The position numbers were made by a program, and so were the translations under genes. A stretch of DNA of 40,471 nucleotides from Thermodesulfobacteriota bacterium. Its GTDB lineage: Bacteria > Desulfobacterota_D > UBA1144 > Nemesobacterales > CSP1-2. The notes below the pieces were generated by a model. It made no database searches, was not told where the DNA came from, and saw only the letters and a list, made by a program, of their open reading frames with translations. Location: NCBI GenBank assembly GCA_036397855.1, contig DASWID010000123.1:1-40471 (forward strand), given 5' to 3'. This document shows, piece after piece, positions 35,024-40,471 of this stretch (positions within the stretch are counted from its first letter, which is position 1; every line of letters starts with the position of its first letter).

Positions 35024-35252
35024 TGATCAATCTTTTGAATCTAGGGGCATAAATAATTTCGAAGGCGTCTTCCTTGCCGGGAAAGAGCCTTAATGCGTAG
35101 TTTTTGACCTTAATATAATGCTCCAGGGCTTCTTCGCGAGTCATGTTCGCTTGGTATATCAAAGATAGGGTGAGATCAACCATAAACCTCAGTCTTCTGA
35201 TCTTTTTATTCTCTTCTTTTATTTCCAGGGGAGAGGGGTCTTGCAGTTTCAT
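35001..35252 (-). CDS. Small conserved protein of unknown function, coupled to nfi
   Basis: An 83-residue basic, mostly helical protein (KIRRLRFMVDLTLSLIYQ, TREEALEHYIKVKNYALRLFPGKEDAFEIIYAPRFKRLI). I recall similar short proteins in delta-proteobacterial-type genomes, with the pattern RxLRFxVDxTLxLI and YALxLFPxKExxxxxIYxxRFxR, without a known role. There is no signal peptide and no Cys. It starts 209 bases from gshB, which is divergent, and its end overlaps the start of nfi. It might assist or regulate the nuclease, but only position supports that. Confidence 0.75.
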   Translation of the reverse strand: MKLQDPSPLEIKEENKKIRRLRFMVDLTLSLIYQANMTREEALEHYIKVKNYALRLFPGKEDAFEIIYAPRFKRLISEKYGAH

Positions 35253-35461
35253 TTGTCAGAGTTTTTGAAAACGTGAGATATCAATTCATTATTATATATT
35301 TTGGAAGAGCATATTCAAAACTTATCGTTTTAAATTTTAAAATTCAGTGACTGCTACATCTAGCGATGGTAATAAGATTAACAAGCCAGGGATAACATTG
35401 CGAGATTACATATCTTTAGATTTTCTTGAACAACTTATAAGATTTAGATAGATTTAAGGGC

Positions 35462-36439
35462 ATGCGTCTCAGAATGGCCTTCATCATGGACCCGATTCAT
35501 ACAATTCATATCGACAAAGATACTACATTTGTCTTTATGCTCGAATCACAAGAGAGAGGGAATGAGATTTGGTATACTGAGCTTAAGGATATTTTCGTAA
35601 GAGACGGCAGGGTTTGGGCCACCGTTTCGGAGATCAGTTTAAAGCGGTCAGCCGATTTTTATAAATTGGGTAGAGTAGATACTGCTCCTCTTGAGAGCTT
35701 TCACGTTGTTTGGATGAGGAAGGACCCCCCCTTTAGTTTAGACTACCTATACGTCACATATTTTCTCAGCTTGATTGATCCCGGCTCAACTCTTGTTATC
35801 AATAATCCAAAGGGGATAAGGGAATCAAACGAGAAGTTATACACACTCTACTTTCCTGAGATTATTCCGCCGAGTCTTGTTGCTAAGGATATAGAATACT
35901 TAAGGGATTTTGTTAGTGAGGTTGGGGGGGAGATGGTTGTAAAACCACTAGACGGCCACGGTGGTGAGGGGGTTTTTTATGTGAGAGAGGGTGATAAAAA
36001 CGCTAACGTTATTCTTGAGACAGTCACTGAGTTTGGGAGTCGATATGTACTCGCTCAAAAGTTTATAAGAGAGGTTTCAGAGGGAGACAAGAGGGTTGTT
36101 CTATTGAACGGCGAACCCCTAGGAGCTGTTCTTAGGATTTCCAAACCTGGCGGTGAGTTTAGGTGCAACTTTCACTCAGGAGGAAGCCCCCATAAATCGA
36201 AGCTTGAGGAGAGAGATTTGCATATTTGCGAAACCTTGGCTCCAAGGTTAAGGGAAGATGGGCTCTATTTTGTAGGCATAGATATTGTTGGAGGGTATCT
36301 GACGGAAATAAACACAACCAGTCCGACAGGGGTACAAGAAATAAATAGACTAGATGAGACTAAGTTGGAAACACAGGTCTTAGATTTTGTTGAGGAAAAA
36401 TGTCAAAGGGCCAAACTTGAAATTGGTCATAAGAATTAA
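35462..36439 (+). CDS. gshB: Glutathione synthetase
   Basis: It joins gamma-glutamylcysteine and glycine with ATP, the last step of glutathione synthesis. The 325-residue ATP-grasp protein has the prokaryotic GshB start (AFIMDPIHTIHIDKDTTFVFMLES), VVWMRKDPPF, NNPKGIRESNEKLY, the ATP-binding lysine in VVKPLDGHGGEGV and the C-terminal GIDIVGGYLTEINTTSPTG. No gshA lies nearby. The ATG at 35462 is used; an internal ATG at 35474 fits the family start nearly as well. Glutathione production supports a Gram-negative host. Upstream DNA is AT-rich without a clear promoter. Confidence 0.95.
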   Translation: MRLRMAFIMDPIHTIHIDKDTTFVFMLESQERGNEIWYTELKDIFVRDGRVWATVSEISLKRSADFYKLGRVDTAPLESFHVVWMRKDPPFSLDYLYVTYFLSLIDPGSTLVINNPKGIRESNEKLYTLYFPEIIPPSLVAKDIEYLRDFVSEVGGEMVVKPLDGHGGEGVFYVREGDKNANVILETVTEFGSRYVLAQKFIREVSEGDKRVVLLNGEPLGAVLRISKPGGEFRCNFHSGGSPHKSKLEERDLHICETLAPRLREDGLYFVGIDIVGGYLTEINTTSPTGVQEINRLDETKLETQVLDFVEEKCQRAKLEIGHKN

Positions 36440-36568
36440 GGTCTAAGTCAAATCTATTCTTATGGATGTGATGACTGATCCACGGTGTTAAAATTATATT
36501 ACGGTCAATCAGCCGTAGAGCATTAATCAGAGTGGGTTTAGATGCTCCATAAATCAAGGGATAAATAG

Positions 36569-36859
36569 ATGAAAATCACAAGAGAAACTGTTTTACATGT
36601 TGCTGAACTGGCAAGGTTGGAATTCCAAGAGAATGAGCTTGATAAGTTTCGAGAACAACTAGAAAATATTCTTGGTTATATAGAAAATCTAAATAAGCTC
36701 GACACCTCCGGCGTAGAACCAACTTATCACGTATTAGAGATTAGCACTCCCCTAAGAAGGGATTTAGTTGAACCATGGCTTAGCGTCGATCAGGCTTTAG
36801 AGAACTCTCCGGATAGAGAACATGATTTCTTCGCCGTTCCCAAGGTAATAGAAGGCTAA
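36569..36859 (+). CDS. gatC: Asp-tRNA(Asn)/Glu-tRNA(Gln) amidotransferase subunit C
   Basis: The small subunit (96 residues) that wraps GatA and GatB in the tRNA-dependent amidotransferase. It has [35 protein letters not shown] in the helical first half and VEPTYHVL followed by LRRD and the C-terminal FFAVPKVIE, all family signatures. AAGGGA about 9 bases upstream serves as ribosome binding site. gatA follows after 10 bases; gatB is not in the window. Confidence 0.95.
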   Translation: MKITRETVLHVAELARLEFQENELDKFREQLENILGYIENLNKLDTSGVEPTYHVLEISTPLRRDLVEPWLSVDQALENSPDREHDFFAVPKVIEG

Positions 36860-36869
36860 GGAGAAACAA

Positions 36870-38333
36870 ATGGATCTGCCGTTTCTTACGATACGAGAGG
36901 CTTCTGATTTAATAAGGGAGAGAGAAGTTTCCTCCGCTGAACTTACAAAATCCGTATTGAGTCGGATCGAGAAGCTTGATAGCAGACTGAATTCATATAT
37001 AACCGTTCTCAGAGATCAATCTATTAAGTCTGCAGAAGAGGCCGATAAACAGCTTGCTTCTGGTAATTATCAGAGTCCGCTACATGGGATACCAATTAGT
37101 ATCAAGGATATATTCGTCATGAAGGGTGTGCGAACGACTTGTGGCTCAAAGATTTTGGAGAGTTTTGTGTCTCCCTATGACTCGACTGTTACAAAAAAAC
37201 TCAAAAATGCGGGAGCAATAATATTGGGGAAAAGCAATATGGATGAGTTTGCCATGGGTTCATCTACTGAAACTTCATATTTTGGTCCTACAATGAATCC
37301 TTGGGATCTGGAAAGGGTTCCAGGAGGCTCTAGTGGGGGTTCTGCTTCTGCAGTTGCAGCTTCACTTTGCCTTGCTTCAGTCGGAACCGATACAGGTGGG
37401 TCAATCAGGCAGCCCGCAGCCCTCTGTGGCGTCGTCGGTATCAAACCTACTTATGGTAGGGTGAGCAGGTTTGGTATGATTGCGTTTGCATCTTCCTTGG
37501 ATCAGGGGGGGCCTATAGCAAAATCAGTCGAGGATGCCGCGATTATGCTGAGATTAATCTCAGGGGGTGATTTTAGGGATTCGACCTCCGTAAATATTTC
37601 TGTTCCGGATTACAGGGAATGCCTTAAAGATGATATTAAGGGTATAAGGATAGGGGTTCCTAAAGAATATTTTGTTAAGGGAATAGATGGCGAGGTTGAG
37701 CAGGCAATAAGAAATGCTATAGCATTGGTTGAAGATCTTGGTGGCGATGTAGAGGAGATTTCGCTTCCCCACACAGAGTACGCGGTTTCAGCTTACTACA
37801 TCATTGCCCCTTCCGAGGCCAGCTCAAACCTGGCAAGGTACGATGGGGTCAGGTATGGCCTTCGAATGACTGAAGGTAAGAACCTTATTGATATGTATAA
37901 GGAAACGAGAGCTGCCGGATTTGGTGACGAAGTTAAAAGAAGAATAATGATAGGTACTTACGGGCTATCTGCTGGATATTACGATGCCTACTATTTGAAG
38001 GCCCAGCGTGTTAGGACCCTCATAAAAAGGGATTTTGAGGAAGCCTTTAAAAGCGTCGACGTAATCGTGACACCGACATCCCCGGAACCTGCTTTTAGGA
38101 TCGGTGAGAAAAGTGACGATCCACTTAAGATGTATCTTTCAGATATTTTTACGATCCCCTGTAACCTCGCAGGGCTTCCCGGCATCTCCATCCCGTGTGG
38201 GTTTACGTCAAGTGGTCTTCCAATAGGTCTGCAAATCCTTGGGAAGCCATTCGATGAAGAAACAATATTACGGGTAGCCTATGCTTACGAACAACACACA
38301 AATTGGAGGGAAAGAAGAAAACCCCCAATTTAG
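36870..38333 (+). CDS. gatA: Asp-tRNA(Asn)/Glu-tRNA(Gln) amidotransferase subunit A
   Basis: The glutaminase subunit, which releases ammonia from glutamine and passes it to GatB to convert misacylated Glu-tRNA(Gln) or Asp-tRNA(Asn). The 487-residue amidase-signature protein has the Ser-cisSer-Lys triad at Lys79, Ser154 and Ser178 ([23 protein letters not shown]), the same numbers as in the Staphylococcus enzyme. The last half ([39 protein letters not shown]) is also standard. GGAG is the ribosome binding site. Its TAG lies 13 bases before the left inverted repeat of the GxxExxY unit. Confidence 0.97.
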   Translation: MDLPFLTIREASDLIREREVSSAELTKSVLSRIEKLDSRLNSYITVLRDQSIKSAEEADKQLASGNYQSPLHGIPISIKDIFVMKGVRTTCGSKILESFVSPYDSTVTKKLKNAGAIILGKSNMDEFAMGSSTETSYFGPTMNPWDLERVPGGSSGGSASAVAASLCLASVGTDTGGSIRQPAALCGVVGIKPTYGRVSRFGMIAFASSLDQGGPIAKSVEDAAIMLRLISGGDFRDSTSVNISVPDYRECLKDDIKGIRIGVPKEYFVKGIDGEVEQAIRNAIALVEDLGGDVEEISLPHTEYAVSAYYIIAPSEASSNLARYDGVRYGLRMTEGKNLIDMYKETRAAGFGDEVKRRIMIGTYGLSAGYYDAYYLKAQRVRTLIKRDFEEAFKSVDVIVTPTSPEPAFRIGEKSDDPLKMYLSDIFTIPCNLAGLPGISIPCGFTSSGLPIGLQILGKPFDEETILRVAYAYEQHTNWRERRKPPI

Positions 38334-38345
38334 AAGGAAACTTCC

Positions 38346-38370
38346 TGCCACCGAGAACACAGAGAATATA
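38346..38370 (+). repeat. Left inverted repeat of the GxxExxY unit
   Basis: The first 20 bases (TGCCACCGAGAACACAGAGA) are the exact reverse complement of 38857-38876. After one mismatch the arm continues for four more matching bases (TATA). Confidence 0.9.
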
Positions 38371-38490
38371 TAAGCCAAAATTTGACGTATAATTTATGTT
38401 AGTAAATTTTGATTCAACTCATAAATCGGGTCAGCGGGGTTTTTCCAAGGGTGTTTAATTTACAATTTAGCAAAGGCGGACACTGAGATA

Positions 38491-38856
38491 GTGGAGGATA
38501 GATTAACGCAAACTATTATTGGCGCGGCGATTGAAGTCCATCGTGTCTTAGGGCCAGGGCTTCTCGAATCTATTTATGAGTATGCTATTTGTCATGAATT
38601 AACGCTGCAAAATATTTTCTATGAAAGGCAAGTTGCGGTTGATGTGGTATATAAAGGGAACGTTATTCATGGCCAAAGATTGGATTTACTGGTTGGAAAT
38701 GAAGTCATAGTTGAAATCAAGTCTTTGAGTGCCCTACCGGATGTAGCGACCGCCCAAGTGCTGTCATATTTAAAGTCCACTGGTTTGAAGCGAGCATTAC
38801 TCATAAATTTTGGTGAAAGAAGATTGGTTGATGGTATAAAAAGAATATCTCTATAA
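38491..38856 (+). CDS. GxxExxY protein (PD-(D/E)XK nuclease-like)
   Basis: A 121-residue protein of the GxxExxY family, named for the motif seen here as GLLESIY (23-29). The sequence TQTIIGAAIEVHRVLGPG before it is also typical. Asp65 and Glu75-Ile-Lys77 (DLLVGNEVIVEIK) form the D...ExK signature of PD-(D/E)XK nuclease folds, so a DNA- or RNA-cutting activity is plausible though unproven for the family. It starts at GTG with a weak ribosome binding site and its stop codon lies inside the right inverted repeat. These genes are patchily distributed and often sit near repeats, which points to horizontal movement. Confidence 0.88.
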   Translation: MEDRLTQTIIGAAIEVHRVLGPGLLESIYEYAICHELTLQNIFYERQVAVDVVYKGNVIHGQRLDLLVGNEVIVEIKSLSALPDVATAQVLSYLKSTGLKRALLINFGERRLVDGIKRISL

Positions 38857-38876
38857 TCTCTGTGTTCTCGGTGGCA
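38852..38876 (-). repeat. Right inverted repeat of the GxxExxY unit
   Basis: Inverted copy of 38346-38370 with one mismatch in 25. Its inner end covers the TAA of the GxxExxY gene, and its outer end lies 5 bases before the ribosome binding site of the next gene. Confidence 0.9.
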
Positions 38877-38892
38877 AAAAAGGGAGGTGAAA

Positions 38893-39069
38893 ATGTCGGA
38901 AAAGAAAAAGGTGTGTATGATTTGTGGAAAGCCGTCAGAGGTTTCAATCTGCGATGCGTGCAAGGCCCAAATTCAGGGAGAGGCCCTGGACAAGAAACGA
39001 AAGATTGAAAAACAAGTTAGAGTTGGTCCCGAGGTTGAGAAGGAAAAAATAATTAAGCATAAGAAATGA
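38893..39069 (+). CDS. Small zinc-ribbon protein of unknown function
   Basis: A 58-residue protein with two CxxC pairs (CMIC near residues 8-11 and CDAC near 22-25), which should bind one zinc, and a highly charged Lys/Glu-rich tail (KKRKIEKQVRVGPEVEKEKIIKHKK). The ATG at 38893 is chosen over an in-frame GTG at 38887 because GGGAGG (38882-38887) stands 5 bases before it; the GTG would fall inside that site. I recall similar short proteins in related genomes, with no function. The strong ribosome binding site argues for a real gene. Confidence 0.75.
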   Translation: MSEKKKVCMICGKPSEVSICDACKAQIQGEALDKKRKIEKQVRVGPEVEKEKIIKHKK

Positions 39070-39172
39070 TTCAATATAATTTTCAAGAATTTAATTCTGA
39101 GAATTCATTTAAACTTAAGACCACAGGTTTTGGTAAACTCACGATAAAAGTGGAATGGATAGTCTGGTTAAA

Positions 39173-39206
39173 ACCGTTCACCCGGAGCCTGTCGAAGGGT
39201 GGTGTT
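39173..39206. repeat. REP-like palindromic element (CCTGTCGAAGGGTG type)
   Basis: ACCGTTCACCC, GGAGCCTGTCGAA and GGGTGGTGTT follow in order, with CACCC and GGGTG able to pair. The core resembles the dispersed CTGTCGAAGGGTGAACGG-type intergenic palindrome known from many bacterial genomes. The right arm has diverged here (GGTGTT instead of GAACGG). Confidence 0.6.
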
Positions 39207-39306
39207 ACGTCCTCTACTCAGGAAGTGGGATCTATGCTTCCATGTGTAAATTAATAATCCTAGATTGGAGTATGGGTTCTACGCAAGAAGTACACTCAAA
39301 TCAATC

Positions 39307-39328
39307 CCTTTTCCTTTTAAGGGGAAGG
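39307..39328. repeat. Short perfect-pairing hairpin element
   Basis: CCTTTTCCTT and AAGGGGAAGG form a 10-bp stem (two G-U pairs) around TT, followed by GTGAGGATGGGG. It is typical of a dispersed REP-like repeat. It lies between convergent genes, so it may also stop transcription, though no T-run follows on the plus strand. Confidence 0.5.
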
Positions 39329-39377
39329 TGAGGATGGGGTGCGAGATCAAAGTAATAATAAAGAGTGGTATTTGATT

Positions 39378-40217
39378 CTAGGAATCCTTCCAAATCCTCA
39401 ATACTTCCTTATAGACTTTATTTCTTGGGAGTTTTAACTTCAGTGTAAGTTCTTCAACCGTATCCTTTAAACTAAAGCCTCCTTCTCTATGCATTCTGAT
39501 TTCTTTCTCTAGTTCATCAATTGATGCCTCTTCATTCATATCCTTATTGCCCTCAACGACTACTGTAAATTCGCCTTTTATTACTTTTTTCTTCTTCAAA
39601 ATCTGAATCACGCTTGAAATCTTTCCTCTAATCGTTTCTTCGAACATTTTGGTAAGTTCCCTACTTAGAGAAATGTGTCTATCTCCTAGAATTTCAACCG
39701 TATCGTTTAGTGTTTCTAAAACTCGTCTTGGTGATTCGTAGAAAACAAATGCGTGCCTGACCTCCTGAATTTCTCTGAGAAATTCTCTTCGTTTACTTTT
39801 TATTTTTGGAATGAAACCAAAGAAGCTAAAACTCGATGTCGGAAGGCCTGATATACTTATTGCTGCTATTGCAGCCGTAGGCCCTGGGATACTAATCACG
39901 TCGATTTCATTTTCAGAGGCAATTTTGACGAGTCTAAATCCTGGGTCAGAGATGCCCGGGGTGCCGGCATCAGAAACCAAAGCGATGTTCTTGCCAGCTC
40001 TTAATTGCCTTAGGAGTTCTCGTGCTTTCTCCTTCTCATTGTGCTCATGATAGCTCGTAAGGGGTTTCTTGATCTCATAGTGAGAAAGGAGCTTTCGGGT
40101 ATTTCTAGTGTCTTCACAAGCGATGAGATCGACTTTTTTCAGAATCCTGATGGCCCTTAGCGATATATCCTCAAGATTCCCAATGGGCGTTGATACAACA
40201 TAAAGCTTTCCTTTCAT
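39378..40217 (-). CDS. rsmI: 16S rRNA (cytidine1402-2'-O)-methyltransferase
   Basis: It 2'-O-methylates C1402 in the decoding centre of 16S rRNA. The tetrapyrrole-methylase fold is clear: KLYVVSTPIGNLEDISLRA at the start, ACEDTRNTRKLLSHY, VSDAGTPGISDPG, SIPGPTAAIAAISISGLPT and FYESPRRVLETL. The ATG at 40217 (279 residues) is chosen because the family begins right there and AGGA lies 5 bases upstream. The longer frame from 40244 adds only MHDARCRMQ, which is the translation of a heptanucleotide repeat. A truncated tRNA-Ser lies just upstream on the same strand. Confidence 0.95.
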   Translation of the reverse strand: MKGKLYVVSTPIGNLEDISLRAIRILKKVDLIACEDTRNTRKLLSHYEIKKPLTSYHEHNEKEKARELLRQLRAGKNIALVSDAGTPGISDPGFRLVKIASENEIDVISIPGPTAAIAAISISGLPTSSFSFFGFIPKIKSKRREFLREIQEVRHAFVFYESPRRVLETLNDTVEILGDRHISLSRELTKMFEETIRGKISSVIQILKKKKVIKGEFTVVVEGNKDMNEEASIDELEKEIRMHREGGFSLKDTVEELTLKLKLPRNKVYKEVLRIWKDS

Positions 40218-40220
40218 TTG

Positions 40221-40248
40221 CATCCTGCATCGTGCATCATGCATCGTG
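40221..40248. repeat. Heptanucleotide tandem repeat (CATCNTG x4)
   Basis: Four perfect 7-base units differing only at one position (CATCCTG, CATCGTG, CATCATG, CATCGTG) lie between the rsmI start and the tRNA fragment. On the minus strand they contain extra ATG codons and the AGGA used as ribosome binding site. Confidence 0.85.
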
Positions 40249-40251
40249 ATA

Positions 40252-40308
40252 TGGCGGAGGGCGAGGGATTCGAACCCCCAAGTCCTTGCGGACGCCTGTT
40301 TTCAAGAC
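40252..40308 (-). pseudogene. tRNA-Ser(UGA), 3' half only
   Basis: On the minus strand the sequence from the anticodon loop (CTTGAAA, anticodon TGA at 40304-40302) to the encoded CCA (40254-40252) is intact. It has the 3' anticodon strand ACAGG and a long serine-type variable arm (GTCC-GCAA-GGAC). The T-arm GGGGG-TTCGAAT-CCCTC, 3' acceptor strand GCCCTCC and discriminator G follow. The 5' side should read CCTGT before the loop but reads TAGGT. No D-arm or 5' acceptor strand follows, so the gene is cut at the anticodon stem and cannot make a tRNA as it stands. Integration scar and assembly join are both possible. Confidence 0.8.
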
Positions 40309-40471
40309 CTATTGAGTGCATATTCGTAACATTCCAGAATCGTTAAAATATTTCTAATTCACCTTTAATAAACGATTTCCATCTATTCCATATGGTCTAT
40401 TGATTCTGTATGGTGGCAAGAATTATGGATGGTTCTTAGAAAATGCTTAGAAAGGATTGACTTTAATGAAT
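40309..40471. other. Unassigned DNA beyond the tRNA break
   Basis: These AT-rich bases replace the expected 5' half of the tRNA. I see no gene, promoter or repeat in them before the window ends. Confidence 0.4.

Larger units (their letters stand above)
38346..38876. mobile_element. 531-bp inverted-repeat-bounded unit carrying a GxxExxY gene
   Basis: Two 25-bp arms (38346-38370 and 38852-38876) are inverted copies identical at 24 of 25 positions and enclose exactly one gene, the GxxExxY protein. The layout is that of a small mobile or mobilised unit inserted between gatA and a zinc-ribbon gene. I found no transposase and no target-site duplication, so mobility is inferred from structure only. 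Confidence 0.5.
39070..39377. other. Repeat-bearing non-coding interval before rsmI
   Basis: About 300 bases between convergent genes. It holds two palindromic elements, at 39173-39206 and 39307-39328, and no convincing gene. A 62-codon open frame starting at 39066 runs through one of the repeats and has no protein character. Confidence 0.6.

Noticed and set aside
38330-38892. Target-site duplication around the GxxExxY unit
   Set aside because: Bases outside the arms (AACTTCC on the left, AAAAAGGG on the right) share no direct repeat, so no duplication is claimed.
40252-40330. Complete tRNA-Ser gene
   Set aside because: The 5' anticodon strand, D-arm and 5' acceptor strand are missing; only the 3' half can be folded.

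Overview
The window (about 42% G+C by eye) looks like a chromosomal segment of a Gram-negative bacterium. Signs of this are glutathione synthetase, an outer-membrane-type beta-barrel protein, exported LysM/NlpC endopeptidase and the gene blocks xerC-hslV-hslU, argB-argD-argF, iorA-iorB and gatC-gatA. This set fits a delta-proteobacterial/Desulfobacterota-like lineage. That placement is inference; no 16S or ribosomal protein gene is present. Most of the window is ordinary housekeeping DNA, densely packed, with many short overlaps between neighbouring genes.

Layout. 1-4.6 kb: 3' part of an M29-type aminopeptidase, a VWA/glutamine-amidotransferase-like membrane protein, coaX, and a stand-alone LigD-type 3'-phosphoesterase overlapping coaX. 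4.7-9.2 kb: a tightly coupled trio of a soluble Cys-rich histidine kinase, a receiver-only response regulator and a sugar-nucleotidyltransferase/phosphomannomutase-like fusion. 9.2-11.2 kb: a probable copper/periplasmic group (small CxCxxC exported protein, beta-barrel protein, CopC-like protein). 11.4-12.1 kb: a Dabb-domain protein and a small exported protein with a near-consensus sigma70 promoter. 12.3-17.1 kb: uvrC converging on argB-argD-argF. 17.5-20.3 kb: a methyltransferase, an SGNH hydrolase and a radical SAM protein. 20.4-24.7 kb: xerC-hslV-hslU and a four-LysM NlpC/P60 endopeptidase. 25.1-34.2 kb: gltB (no gltD nearby), cysC and iorA-iorB. 34.3-38.3 kb: endonuclease V with a small coupled gene, gshB and gatC-gatA.

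The last 2 kb (38.3-40.3 kb) differ in character and are rich in repeats. A 531-bp unit carrying a GxxExxY-family (PD-(D/E)XK-like) gene is bounded by 25-bp inverted repeats that match at 24 of 25 positions. It is followed by a tiny zinc-ribbon gene, two palindromic REP-like elements, rsmI with a heptanucleotide tandem repeat at its start, and the 3' half only of a tRNA-Ser(UGA) gene. The tRNA break falls at the anticodon loop, as expected for an integration scar, or for an assembly join.

The best candidates for something under-described are the inverted-repeat-bounded GxxExxY unit, the tRNA scar, the Cys-rich kinase operon and the stand-alone phosphoesterase with an altered active site. I saw no CRISPR array, IS transposase or rRNA.
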